A DNA stretch of 64,000 nt from Eutypella sp. D-1 (GCA_023313575.1 JAJTTP010000011.1:62001-126000); one strand, 5' to 3'. Positions 11,701 through 23,137 are shown, counted from the first letter of the stretch. Notes: generated by a model not told the origin, from the letters alone. Numbers and translations are program-made.

Positions 11701-12216
11701 CATGGATCCGGTTCCGTCAAATGAGGCTTGGATCTCTCTGCGCCGGCTGTCAAGGAGTTCAACCCAGATCGACGTCGCTTCCGGCGCACTCCACATCCTC
11801 GCGAGCATACACGCTAGCAAATGGACCTGGATGGCGCCTACACCCGAGGTCGCACTAGCCCAGATGCTTGTGCCATCAATTCCAGCTTGCTGTGTGAAGA
11901 TACCGAGAGAACCTGGCGCCTTGTCGGTCGATTCTTTGGCTATCTCGGAAGCGCGAAGACCGTACCGCCTGATCAGTTCAGGCGTCTTTGGAAGAACAGA
12001 CTCGAAGATGGCGCCGAGTCGGCGAGCCGTAAGATGGATCATTCCATGCTCAGCCATATCCCTTCTTGTGGGTTCCAGACACCGTCCCAAACCTTGAAAT
12101 TCTTGAGGTGCGGGGACTTTGATAACTGAAAAGTCGAAGTTGACAGCCGCAAGCGCCTGAGTCGATTCAAGCACAGTAGAGATACCTGCGAGGGTCAATC
12201 GTCCGATGCCTGCCAT
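8764..12216 (-). CDS. Large fungal protein of unknown function with Met-Asp repeat
   Basis: A single uninterrupted frame of 1150 residues. The open frame continues upstream to 12357. The ATG at 12216 (MAGIGRLTLAGISTVL) was chosen because regular helical, amphipathic sequence begins there and the upstream 47 residues look like translated leader. The first part (about residues 1-450) is a long mixed alpha-rich region with no motif I can name. The middle (about 450-700) is also well ordered, for example RRVIWGIPQFVRSL and YEYWVGEPEVAAMF. A disordered acidic segment at about 770-845 contains a Met-Asp repeat. A compact C-terminal region follows, ending with ACIFLACKNWQARLAAM and a CWHC pair. I recall similar long proteins annotated as hypothetical in filamentous ascomycetes, but no function. 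There is no signal peptide and no convincing membrane span. It diverges from the NMN adenylyltransferase gene. Confidence 0.8.
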   Translation of the reverse strand: MAGIGRLTLAGISTVLESTQALAAVNFDFSVIKVPAPQEFQGLGRCLEPTRRDMAEHGMIHLTARRLGAIFESVLPKTPELIRRYGLRASEIAKESTDKAPGSLGIFTQQAGIDGTSIWASATSGVGAIQVHLLACMLARMWSAPEATSIWVELLDSRRREIQASFDGTGSMHLETLVASQQQIDRSHLAEWDASARAWIRIADSSKAVQQKQLLLIIGNLDRSVNSKPGLYESVIKAWKTGLEGMEALVNNSPISMPSGDILLALSSWHIYPDLNVLVASKIVRQADPLVPENGILTIGMQQPLNSTTQPNGLRWSLPLAHLRFYGDPVTRTAIIRKEGSRLHLAELQMAVLGSLLGGWRVPDRQLERAIKWVAWMSKTIISAIPNDFKVAEKSSLAIFGRAADSFLASVELERKINAQLLNLGRRCPGFLGRPSTPFFGLGEVQKVLEMTRSTEYKLKIMRSLAAATDMGRDRAIIRYVNEETLMEEYASAVPQERSVGKRAASPEETKPNTCHVRWMYGQRRVSAVHGTTSSRSGATGRVRLYQETDDAILAQREKYIALGEQVRSIEDEPLMSLVRSTKGRRVIWGIPQFVRSLKRQYDHWNGPVKHYEYWVGEPEVAAMFIRMDHAKPSTSRITFEKLCDLTDQDAFEPDFMAKALSESLQTLEESYRSSLRAYSIMVSIYEGLPRATVDVRILENQLAKSEWVKTVGLPNTTTADDAMEVKAKAPDEALGSFHSQDNSKAFRQGAENVDDTLLNPTQDNSTSVPAEIDPNSDFLSELRPPRSHETLDMEDSDTEEIYDPEVEEMNLFSEVDDMDEMGDMDDMDDMDYMDDPEVQEMDEPDMEELNERKALELRMIKVAAKKLLHKSLVPVDMDTSQTYSCILWFESLFDVAPTRLNNIMAISSGNSLFISADLITDPTASERHTIKHIMGNIGRPGTALLIPPSRPRVKSVGLDSWRLMNFDKWDGIPRDCFQHSSLHLWFTGWVLELDVGYSGAQDKELYLLESVVSLHSRGEWIADLDILATMQKSRALIRRWPTDSDLTSKEVMSTRQSTQPGCDHGPLKKYDYDRLPLAAVEAWPELLENEDKACIFLACKNWQARLAAMMICVSQGRQAYLLSDEVCWHCISTLQQDAHQPSRPLIYIH
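9712..9774 (-). repeat. 9-bp tandem repeat coding Met-Asp triplets
   Basis: Seven imperfect 9-bp units, consensus GTCCATGTC on the plus strand, lie in frame within the orphan gene. On the coding strand each unit reads Asp/Glu-Met-Asp (with Tyr-Met-Asp and Glu-Met-Gly variants), residues about 815-835. Three units are identical. Confidence 0.9.
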
Positions 12217-15200
12217 CTTAGATGCTTGGAAGATGAAGAGGTCCAAGTGAAGTCGACGGGGAAGTAAGCTTGAAATTAACAACAACTTCATATAGGTGAG
12301 AAGGCTGTCCCCCCCTACAGAATGCGGGGAATGCATGATAATATAAGGGGGGAACACCTAGAAGAGGCCCACGAGTGTTCATGTAACCCTCCGTCGAGGA
12401 CATAACAAGGAGGGTTGCCAAGGTGAGATCTTTAGTACACTAAAGTCACATTTCCCATGTCCGCAAATTGCCCCCCTCCTATTTTCATAGGTAAGAGATT
12501 GCATAAACATGCTTACGGGCTTGAATACTCGACCTATAAGCACTTGGATTCTACATGATGCATAATATCGATACGCCTCCGAAGCAACGCAGCACTCACG
12601 ATATGTATGGGGGAATCTGTTACTCTGACCATTGTTCTCCAATTTTAAGCCGTGTCCTACTCGTGTTGGGAACCATTGGGCCCTTTGGGTTATTTTGGTC
12701 TCGACAGCCTCACCAGTACTTGATATGAAGATGTCCTTGCCAGGGGTCTTGATGCTGTGGGGAAAGGGGTAACAGAGGAGCTGAGCGAGTCAAATCTTAG
12801 ATAAGGTCTAATATATAGTTCCCTACTTCGTTACCTTAGTATTGCCCATGATTCTGCTATTGTCATATGAAAGAAAATCCCAGTTGTATCCCCTCTTGCA
12901 CACTATCAGTGGCAAAACCCAGTTCTGGCAGCTTAACACACCTTTATTCATGATGTTGTCCAAGAATTGGAATGGGAACTACTATTTGTAACGCTTTCAA
13001 CAACGTTAAAACATGTATAAGTCTGCCCTGAACTCTTCAGAAAGATGGACAAATTCGCCCCCGCAATTGCGCTTTCATGTGGAAACATGTAGGTTTGACT
13101 GGAGAGGACCCTCGCGAAACAGGCCTCGAAGACGGCCGAGATTCAGACGACCAGCCTCATTGCGAGTAGCATCGCCGCGCACGGGAGCTGGGTTGGAAGC
13201 TGACGTACCAAGGACCGGGTATAGATCCACATAATTGGGATGTTGTGATAACGGTCGTTTTTATCTGATTGTAATTTCACCGATATACACGGATATATTT
13301 CCACTGTCCTCTCACTCCTTTCGGGCCAGGTTACTGTCCAATCAATGGAGGTTTCGATTCCGGTAATGTTCGTTACATAATCTCTTCTACTGAAGTAAAA
13401 CCTCATCTTTTTCACCCTATCCGTCACTACCTATCTAGGTACTGTTTAACCTATGCCCAACCAAGCAACTGCGGATTCACTCGCTAAGTAAGTTGAGCAA
13501 CAGCATGTTAGTTATGAAGTAGGATCTCAACCACAACAACCCACCCGCCGCGTCTTGTCGGTCGGTGTAACTACTAAGTAGCTAAATAATCCAGATAACT
13601 TAGGGACTCGCGTATGTTTGAATGTTGAGACACCCTATCAAGAGAGGTGGGTTTCTGAACCTCCCACGAGATTCATAAGTCACACCTGGGTAAGGAGAGG
13701 AGGGCTTTAAGAGGCATCCGCGCAAAGTCCAACTACATACCTGAAATAGACCCCTGCCTGTGTTGCCCACCATGTATGGGGCGCCGCCACCAACATGTGG
13801 CACTGCCGAAAAAAACTCAAAAAAACCAAACACACAGCCTGACAGCCAAGGCCAGGCATGCCCAGACTCAAAACGGGATTCCACCCCTACTACGAAGTAG
13901 AAGAAGCAAAGAGGTCAAAGCCTACAACGAAACTTGGATTGTGCGCAGCATCCATGGATGTATCCATATATCAGAACTGACAGGAGTTGGGAGCCTCAGC
14001 TCAAACCCTCGGAAACAACCTTGAATATGCATGGATACTTTTAAGTGCCCTAAACAGACAAGGAGACGACGATCAACTCACCCCACATCATTCTCGGATC
14101 CGGCACGGTACGTTTGGCTGACTTGCCGAACTCCATGATATGCCTATACATGATCTGATCGTCATCTCAGGACAGACGACATGGTGCAGAGTTGCCTACG
14201 ATAATGACTATTCTTTAAGTGGTTGTTTAAGGTTGAGCCCTCCTAAGTAGGATCTGCCTAGGTAGGTAAAGTTATCGGGGGGTGCATGCCTGGATGGATA
14301 CATACCTAAGTCGGGTACCTAGGTGCGTGACTCAGCAGTAGGGACACAAGCAAAAGCCACCTACATAACTGCGTAACAGAGCCCACCTTGGAACAAAGCC
14401 CGACCTCGGGATTAATTCCTTGATGTACCTGGAAACTGGAAATACTTACTCCGGCCATACTTATGTAAGTATATATGCAAGTACCGAAGCGAGATATCCC
14501 CCGCGCAGGAAAAAGGGTCCAGCTGCTTTAAGTACAGTGGCCCTATGGGTTGAAGGGCTCCTGGCTCGTCCACTAGGACGTTTCGGGGCCCTGACTTACA
14601 CTGTGGCTGCCGGCCAGGGCAGGCCGGACCCCCCACCGTCAGGTCTCGTGCAGGCCTTGAGGGGGGGGGGGTTTGGGGAGTGCGGGCTGCAAGTGCCAGA
14701 CGGGCATTGTTCCGCCGAATGCTTTGTGTGGGAAGGGAAATGTGTACATATACATACATACATACCTATATGTATCTGTATATACCTAAGTATACTTACT
14801 AGACTTGCCTACTTACATGTACCCATGCAGATATACAAGGTATTGTAGGCAGCTAAAGCCACTATATGGATACTTATTATGTACTTTCGACTAATGGAAA
14901 ATTTGCTAAGGAAAAGAGGTACCAGATCGGTGCCACCATTCCTTAACAAAAGCACCAGTTATGTATGTATTATGGCATGCTTTCTTCCAGGCAAGGTTCC
15001 AGTCTCCAATGGCCCCCGGAGCTCGGTTGATCATCTATGGATGCTAATAGGCAAAGCAACTCTAAACTTCTACGTAGTACATCCATCCATCCATCCATGG
15101 ATACCTCATGTATTATAAGGTGAGTAGTAACCTTACATAGAAGCCTTTCGGTTCTCTCTCAACCTTATAACTTCTATGAAGTACTAAACCTTAGAAATCC

Positions 15201-15646
15201 CTTTTTTCCTTCCATCTTTTTCCTTTCCTTCATAAGATACAAAAACCGAACTTCCCACTCGTCTTAAACACAAAGAAAGAAATAAGAAGAAGAAGAAAAA
15301 AATTTAAGAAGAAAAGACAGACAAACATATAGACGAACAGACAGCTAGACAACTACCTTTTTCCCCCTTAGTCTACATGTTAGCCTAGCTCTCTACTTTA
15401 GCATCTCTCCGTCACATACTCTCTCTGTGTTTCCCTCACATTTACGATCACATATCATAAGCCACAATAACTGAGCTATTCTATCTCCAGCCATTATTCG
15501 CTTTTTATTTTATTTTAAAACTTGAACAATCTGGATTCCTCATATAATTTATTCAGTCCCCCGTGTAACACCGCAACCTTGATCCCTCAAACTCTCTTCG
15601 TTTTATCATTGCTATCATTGCTATTACTGCCATTACCCCCGCCACC
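12217..15646. other. Divergent intergenic region between orphan gene and NMNAT gene
   Basis: About 3.4 kb without a supported gene. It holds TACCTAGGTA-type words near 13433, 14258 and 14320, a run of about a dozen G at 14660-14671, short CATA and CATC tandem runs near 14750 and 15080, and a purine-rich block at about 15275-15330. From about 15355 the plus strand is pyrimidine-rich up to the ATG, as expected of the NMNAT leader. Confidence 0.55.
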
Positions 15647-16948
15647 ATGAATCCCAACAATGGTACCGCGGGACTCGCCCAGACTGGCGCTTCCGCCATG
15701 ACCCTCGATACCTACAGATTTCCAGCACACAGGCTGCTCAGGCAACAGACCGATCCGAACCGCACTCCTCTTGTCCTCGTGGCATGCGGTTCATTCTCGC
15801 CAATTAGTATGTCTTTTTTCTTTGCTTTGCTTTACTTTTCCTTTTATCTTTCTAGTCATCACGCAAACACCACCACCCGTGGGCAGGCAAGCAGGTGACT
15901 TGACTATATTCATTTGTAATTTATTATGGCGCAATTCCGAAGTTCCGAGACCAGCAAAATTGCCGAGATGCGAGAACCGCCGGTTACCCATACCCATACC
16001 CACGCCCATGCCCATGCCATTCATTTGTTGTAAAGCCAATCCGAAAATGAATGAACAGCGTTACTAACCTCGGTTTCCCTAACCAAACTAGCCTACCTTC
16101 ATCTACGGATGTTTGAGATGGCTAATGACTATGCCCGGATCAACACACAATTTGAGGTAGTTGGCGGCTACCTGTCGCCCGTATCTGATGCTTACAAGAA
16201 AGCCGGCTTGGCACCATCAGTCCACAGGTCAGTCGTGGAGAATATATATATATATATATATATATATTCACTAAACCCCCCCTTTCGCGTGTGCTATCAA
16301 CATCTTGAACAGTCTATGCTGACCCGAGATGCCGTTTACCAAGGGTCCGCATGTGCGAACTGGCCGCCGAGGAGACGTCGAGCTGGCTTATGGTCGACCC
16401 GTGGGAAGCTGTCCAACCCGATTTCACCCCGACCGCCCAGGTATTAGACCACTTCGAGACCGAAATCAACCAACGCCTTGGTGGCGTCCTCAGCGCCGAT
16501 GGCCAGCACCGACGCCCTGTTAAGATTATGCTGCTCGCCGGTGCCGATCTCATTGGCACCATGTCAACCCCTGGCGTATGGGCCGAGAAGGATCTCGATC
16601 ACATCCTGGGAAGCTACGGCGCTGTACGTGCCATCTTAAAAGAACACGGCCGCGGAGTCCCCCGGTCATATGCTAACAGAATTTGTGTAGATGATCGTAG
16701 AACGTAGCGGCACGGACATGGACGAGGCTCTGGCCAGCCTGAAGTCGTGGGAGGACAACATCCACGTCATCACGCAGATGATCCAGAACGACGTGAGCAG
16801 TACCAAGATCAGGATGTTCCTCAAGCGGGACATGAGCATCGAGTATCTGCTGCCGCGGCCAGTGATCCAGTACATCCAAGAACATAACCTTTACAACGGG
16901 GACGACACGAACCCGACCCCAAAAGACAAGCAGAAGGCTTCTCAGTGA
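15647..16948 (+). CDS. NMA1: Nicotinamide/nicotinate mononucleotide adenylyltransferase
   Basis: Four exons, 15647-15806, 16092-16227, 16344-16623 and 16691-16948, give 277 residues. The enzyme joins NMN or nicotinate mononucleotide to ATP to make NAD or its deamido form, the final step shared by salvage and de novo NAD synthesis. The nucleotidyltransferase signature GSFSPITYLHLRMFE spans the first junction. It is followed by GGYLSPVSDAYKKAGL, HRVRMCELA, SSWLMVDPWE, KIMLLAGADL, the C-terminal VSSTKIR motif and LLPRPVIQYIQEHNLY, all typical of the eukaryotic family. The start sits in a strong context (GCCACCATGA). Intron 2 carries a long TA run and needs an AAG acceptor to keep the conserved sequence. 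The length matches fungal homologues, although the yeast proteins have a longer N-terminus. The gene symbol is by family; yeast has two paralogues. Confidence 0.93.
16242..16267 (+). repeat. (TA)n microsatellite inside NMNAT intron 2
   Basis: About thirteen TA units begin 14 bases after the donor of the 116-nt second intron. Confidence 0.9.
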
Positions 16949-19900
16949 TGTGGGAAGCCGCATGAAGTTACACACACCATAATACAGAACGCGAATTTTA
17001 ACTTGGGACAGCTAGCAGTATCTGAGCTTGTATCGCCCTACTTCCCTACTTAACCTGCTCACGTAACTTTCTTTTGCTGTTGGGGCGGTCTATCCTCTCT
17101 TTCAGCACCGTTACCTATCTGCTGGGATTACGTCAGAACAAAGACAAGACGTCGGGTTTGAATCTGATGTTCTTTTTTTTTTCTGCTGTGGTTATCTTAT
17201 CGCGTCCAGGGATCGGGTCGACAGGGGATGGCACGGTTGGCTGGCGATTGGTCTCCTACGGCTGTGGCGTCGCCGTTGCAATGCACATCTGCAATGGCGG
17301 TTGGGTTATGCGGTAGGGGGGAGACGTCATGGAGGGGTACTTCTACGTATATGAGTTTTTGTTCGGCCGCCTGCTGCTCAAACCCGTCGTCGTGGCACCC
17401 CCCTTGCCCTCCCGAGAAAAAAGATGCTCCAATCATTATCCCACATGTCAACCACTGACCCGGTATGACGTTTGTGTATAGAGACGGGTGCCAGATCAAT
17501 TTTGGCTACTGCCTTTGGGGCGAAGTGAGGCTGCGAGGATGGAAATCTAAAGTTTCTTCATCTAGCGCACGCTACTTTTCTTTTTCTTTCCTCCTTTTTT
17601 TTTGTTCTCTCTTTTCGGGGTGTGGGGGTGGTGAGGGGGGCCGAACGTGAAGCACCGAAAGCACGAAAGCACGAAATATGTACGAAGCACTCCTTTGAAG
17701 AAAGAAAGAAAGAAAGAACGAACGAACGAAAAGGAAGAGAGAGAGAGGAAGAAAAGACGAGACGGGATGGAGAGAAAGGGTGGTCCGCCTACCTGCTTGT
17801 CCAACATATCTTGTTACGCAAGATAGGTGACAGAGCTCAGGAGAAAAGCGGACAGAGGAAATAAGAACTGGTGGTGCGCGCTTTATAAGTTATAATGATG
17901 ATTTACGTAGCAGAAGCGGCAAGGCGACGCCCTGCGATCAAATAGTTAGATACCATACATATATCCGTTCATACACGTATGTATATATATATTTATATAT
18001 GCACCCAATGCACTACTGTACGCAACAAGACAAAGCATAGAATGTGCGGTATGGAATACCGGGTAGGCAGGCAGTCTGTCCAGGCCACAGTAACCGAGGA
18101 ATAGGTTCTTTCCGCGATACGATGCGATGTGTTGCACTGCACTGCGATAATAAGGCTCGTAGCGTCGTATCTTTGCCACGGAGTCAGTCGCTGGTAGTCG
18201 TGGCTACTCTATATGGCGGCTACGTAAGTTCAACCAAAAACCCTACTTGGGTCGTTACTTGATAATACCTAGGTAGATCGATGGGTGAATACTATTGCAG
18301 GCCGTTACATATGCCTGTTACCTCCAGTAAGACTAAATCTTATAGCTAGTAGGTAGCTAGGACGTCTGATAGGCCTCATAATAGAGATACTGATATAGTA
18401 CATAGTATAATTTATTCGTTGGCTTTTCTGTGAAGTTCTTGTATAAATCTAGCAAAATAATTCACGGGGACGAGACTTTAGTAGGTATGAGGTCATAAGC
18501 TGAATGGATGATGATGATAATAAGTACCTAAGTAGGCAGGTAGGTATAGGTTCGGGTGAAGTGCATTGGCGGCGGGACCTGGGCGCAGGCACGTAAACGA
18601 GTGCCTTTTCCCAGGTTACTGGAACATGATGTTTGTTAAAGTCTCTTTTTAGTTATTTGTCATTTTATTTCGTCGTTTTCTGTCTCCTTTATTTATTTAT
18701 TTTTTCTCTTTCTTCCTCTTTCGTCCGTCCTCCTTTTGTTATGGTTCGAAATGATCCCCGGGTCCATGGGAAGCCGGCTGTTGCTATTTGCTGAGCCTGG
18801 TAAAGTTTTCGAGTGCTGCATTCCTCGGTCCTCCCCAACGAAAGTGAAGGGGTTCGGCCGAGTGTATGCAGAAACTCAATCATGTCTTAGAAAACTAAAA
18901 AAGAAAAAAAAAACTTAAGTGAATGAATGCAACCTCCTAACTCTCAGGGCTCTTTTTCTCCTCTCCAATCAGACACCTTCATTAAGCTTCGCTCGCCCTG
19001 GGAAAACCCCCTCAGAGGCCTGAGGCATGGCTGCCTGGCTGCTTGCTGCCCGTCTATCCATATACCTAAGTAGGCATCGTATTAGTGCCTCATGCAGAGA
19101 GACACATATCTATCTAACTATCCCGAGGTCCATCTAACCGTTCCATCCCTCTGTTTGTTGCCTTGTCATCTGTTCATTCTTCCACCTGTTATTATATATT
19201 ATTACAAGGTAGAGCAAGGCGAGACGAACCACGTAGTTATATCGATGGAGCTGATGCGACCTCTCCCTTTTCTTCATGCCATGTACATACTCGCATGAAT
19301 GAATCTGTGGCTTGGTCTAAAGCCATTCGTTCATCTCAACCACATCTTGCACATGTGACTGTTGTTGATTCCTCCTCATTAGGTATCCAACAGTTTGGTG
19401 CGCAACCGCTTGTCCGATATCCGATATCCAGTTTTCTTGCTTCGTCATTCCGATTGTTATGTAACGGGTTGGGCCGTCATCGCTATTAATCCCTATGTAG
19501 AGAGGAAAAGGAATCCTTGCCCCCTTCATTCATCCTTGCCAGTTTCGTTTGAGCCTCATCCCGTATCACCCACCCGTCTTGCCGTCTACCCATCTATCCC
19601 GTCTATCGATCGATCTACCCGCCGGTCTTCGGTCATCATTTGGCACATACATGTAAACTTTCATTCAACGACCTTCCCAAAAGCGAGGAAGAACTCTATT
19701 TTGATCATTTGATGTCGGACTTTGGGTCGACGGCGAATCTGATTATTGAGCACCGCTCCTCCGTGGTTTCGATATTTTCCTTAAACATCTTGTCCATCTC
19801 ATCACTTATCCTCTTCAGTCTGCTGCTCGCGCCGAGCTGGAGTCGTGCTGAGTGAGACGGTCCCGCCTCCGAGTGAATCGGACTTGGCCAAGCGGTTAAA

Positions 19901-20414
19901 TATCGATTTCCCGGATGCTCATTCACACGCACTCGAACAACCCAGTAAACCCAGACGCAAGATAATCATCAAAAAAGTTAGTTGGGCCATCTAAGTTTGT
20001 TCGTGCCTGGGTGTTTTGAGAGAACCTTAATCCCCCCAAGGCTTTAACTGCTTGCTGTCTTTACTGTCCCGTGCTCGTACTCTGTCTCTAACCTATCCAC
20101 CTTCCACCCGTCGCCGGTTACATCAACACAAGGAAACATCTCGCTCATCGCACAGTTCGGAATAAGTTCTACTGCTTTTTTATCGATAAATACATGCCTT
20201 TGACGATACCATTTGATAAAATTCAGTGTTTCTTCTATTACATCTATTACTACCTTTGATTCACCCCAAAAGTGGAGGTTATTCATTCACATCATCTTCC
20301 CGTTGTCAGCATATTCGTAGGTCGGAGAGCTCTGGTCAATCCACCATTGCCGTCATCATCGTCGTCGTCCTTCCAAAGAATTATCATTACGTAACTTGTA
20401 TAAGTACCATCATC
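16949..20414. other. Intergenic region downstream of NMNAT
   Basis: About 3.4 kb with no supported gene. It contains T-rich and purine-rich runs, tetranucleotide repeats at 17700-17730, a TA run near 17978-18000 and TACCTAGGTA/TACCTAAGTA words near 18265, 18530 and 19061. The last 300 bases are pyrimidine-rich and probably form the leader of the next plus-strand gene; an open frame extends in frame upstream to 20226 but does not look like protein. Confidence 0.5.
17700..17730 (+). repeat. (GAAA)n/(GAAC)n tetranucleotide repeat
   Basis: Four GAAA units followed by three GAAC units and a GAA end. Just upstream (about 17651-17676) a related GCACGAAA word repeats imperfectly. Confidence 0.85.
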
Positions 20415-21883
20415 ATGGATTTCGACGACGATAACCCGCTCTTCACGGGCCTCATGATGGCCGACAGCCAGATCAGCGAACTCGACCTAGCGCCCCAAAG
20501 ACCAAATGCGCGATACAGCAGTAGCTTCAGCAACAGGAGAACCGCAAACCCGCCCCGACATGCTGATCGAGGTAGTGGCAAGCGACACACCCCCCATCGT
20601 CAGTCCGGCCACGAGGACTTGTCGCCGGAGCCCCTACCTTTTGCCATGTCACCGGATCCAACTACACCATCACGTCCTAAATCCAACGGCGCCAAACACG
20701 ATGACTTCGACTCCGATTCATGGGAAGACGATGCCGGCTTTACGCCTCAAAGAAACATGCACGCCCAGCACAGTACACCAGGCACCTCTTACTCCAGTAG
20801 CAAGTACTATTCCGCATCACCACCGCCATCCTCGCTACCGTCGTCGTCGAGTAGAAGCAGCTCGCAGCAGAGACAACAGCAATCAACGGCGATGGTAGCA
20901 GTCCAGCACCTAGTCCAGGTGGCGAAGTTCGGCGTCGCCGCCTCCGGCCGCTTGGTCACCCTCGCACGAGAGAACCAGCACCTGGCCGTCGAAGCAGGAC
21001 ACCAACTCGACTCGTATGTACTGCGTCCCTGCTTGAGGGCCAGCACCGACCTCGCGCGGGTTTACTGCCCCGAAGTCACGCGGGCGCTGCGCGACGCCGA
21101 GGAAAAGCTGCGACGTGCCATCGCCGGTGGGCGGGGCCCGGGCCCGGGCCGGGGCTCGCGTTACGCTGGAGCCCGAGGCGCTAGGGGTTCCGGTAGGCGC
21201 GGTGCTGCAAGCCAGGGTGATGGCGCGGCGGAGTGGACGAGCGAGAGGGAAAGGGAGAAGGAGGTCGTCCGACTCAAGGACCGCGTCGTCGAGCAAGACG
21301 CGCTCCTGCGCGACTGGCATCAACAGGTCCGCCGTCTCCTACGCGAGCGGGAAGCGCTGAAGCGACGGTTGAATCAGGGGCAGCAGCCGCCGGAGACGAC
21401 AGCGGAAGCCCGTGAAGGCGAGCCGGAGCCGGCGCCGACGCCGGATTTCTCCGCGGCCGGCGGGGCGGCGACACGTCCAGAGGACTTATCGGGGGCGGGA
21501 AACCCCCGCCAGGCCGCCACGCAGCAGCAACAACAGTTCGCGGAGCAACTAAGACAGCTGCACGTTCTTGTGGATCAGCTCGTCGTTAATGAAGAGGTGA
21601 GTTGTTTTCAGACCCACCCGCCGCCCCCGTCTTTCCTATCATTTATGCCGCGCCACCCCACGAAAACCCCACCTTTACCCCCTTTACATGCATGCATTGC
21701 CTCTTCATATGGTCTAGACCCGTACTAAAATACTGTGTCAAGGTAATGGGCCCCGAATATAACGACGACGACCTCGCGCTTGAAGGAGATCGAAACGGGG
21801 GAGGAGGTCGCTCCGAGGGGCATGATCCCTTCGGGCCGCTCGGCGGCGATGACGAGGACGATGAGGAATGGACACTGCTCTGA
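20415..21883 (+). CDS. Unknown protein with helical core, coiled coil and acidic tail
   Basis: Two exons, 20415-21596 and 21743-21883, give 440 residues. The ATG chosen begins MDFDDDNPLFTGLM; the in-frame extension upstream reads like leader. The 146-nt intron has a GTGAGT donor, a TACTAA branch at about 21723-21728 and a CAAG acceptor 14 bases later, joining phase 0 as NEE/VMGPEY. Residues about 20-155 are Ser/Pro-rich and probably disordered. Residues about 160-235 form a Cys-poor helical block (VQHLVQVAKFGVAASGR, then YVLRPCLRASTDLARVY). A Gly/Arg-rich spacer follows, then a strongly charged coiled coil at about 275-320 and a second Gln-rich helix at 373-394. The acidic C-terminus ends EEWTLL. 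I do not recognise the family. A cytoskeletal or scaffold role is only suggested by the coiled coils. It converges on NCR1. Confidence 0.7.
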
Positions 21884-23137
21884 AGCCCTCGCTTAGTCTA
21901 TGACCTCAAGATAAGAAGGAACGAGAGGACAACGACTGGTTTGGGTAGTTAAAACTAGACAATATGGGCGGTTCTCTTGTGGCGCTCTTGGTTGGGCGGC
22001 GGGCAGGCGAGGCGCTGGGACTGAAATTTAGTGAGCCACACCCTGTTATTAAATATATATATATATATACACCATACCACCCATGAATACGACCAATCAC
22101 CAAAACAATAAAATTGTAGAGGAGACATTCGTCGTTTCAGACAATGGTTTTGACGTCTTTAAACTTCATGGATGAAAATACCGAGAAGTAATCGTGGGTT
22201 CATCTTTCGTACTCCAGGCGGGGTATGAAAAGGACTTTTCGAAACTAATGGTGTTAAAGACTAATATCATATCATACCATACCTATTCTTATAGGGTTTC
22301 GCTATCGTTCATATACAGAATCCTCTCGCACCCCCCCCTTTTGGGTCTATAGGCATGTAGCCGCGGTCAAGTGATAATACAAAGCCCGCAACCACCCCTT
22401 GCCCGATTCTCCAATTAGGGCTGGGGATTTTGAGTCATTATATCTCACAGATGACACGCGATAGACTGGGAGCTCGATCAACGTCGGCTAAGCGAAAATC
22501 TCAAATAGGAGGGGGTAAGAAGCCCAGGTAGTTATCATGTATTATGGAGCTGCTTGCCGCTATGTAGTAGTATAAAGGGAGGGGGGGGAACAACAACAGC
22601 AATAACGCGAGACACAGTTGAAGAAACCCTACTCCTATCCTTCCCATATTATCCTGATCGTGCGGTACAATGAAAAAAGCAAGAAAAAACAACCCGCTAT
22701 TGCTAAACTAAAAAGCCTGGCCCCTTCCCATCCCGCTGCTGAGATAAACTCACTATCCTCGCTACTGTTGTAATGAACATACTAGTTACTTTACTACTTT
22801 CTTCCCACTTTACTCTTATCACAACCCCAGCCTTCAGACCCTGCTCAGCACTCAGCCCTTGCGAACTCCCAGTGAGCCAGGCTGGTTTCCAGTGCTAGTA
22901 AATAAGCCGCGGCTGGGGAAAGGAGGCAAGTGCCGATTCTCTCTTTCTTTTTTTCTTAATGTCTCTGTTCAGACTTGGAATGTTTGCTCCCTATAACGGT
23001 GGGACATTCGCACGATCATGACACCGCAGAGCCGCCACAAAGGCGTCCTGCCGGGCGCGTACCGCTTGCACATAGAGCGCCGTTTCGATGCGCAACCACT
23101 CGCATAAGGAGTGCCAAGCCAGCATGACCCGGTCTCT
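21884..23137. other. Convergent intergenic region before NCR1
   Basis: About 1.25 kb between two 3' ends. It contains a TA run at about 22052-22069 and generally AT-rich sequence that should hold polyadenylation sites for both genes. No gene was seen. Confidence 0.55.

Noticed and set aside
12217..12357. N-terminal 47-residue extension of the 1150-residue orphan
   Set aside because: Irregular leader-like sequence; MAGIGRLTLAGIS matches the start I recall for relatives.
12430..15600. Possible transposon remnant mutated by RIP
   Set aside because: No long terminal repeat, transposase or reverse-transcriptase motif and no clear AT-only bias were seen by eye; a dinucleotide index was not computed.
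19876..19910. Sequence TGGCCAAGCGGTTAA resembling a tRNA A box
   Set aside because: No B box (GGTTCGANNCC) or acceptor-stem pairing follows at the right distance.
20226..20414. N-terminal 63-residue extension of the unknown coiled-coil protein
   Set aside because: The sequence reads like translated pyrimidine-rich leader; the ATG at 20415 starts acidic, regular sequence.
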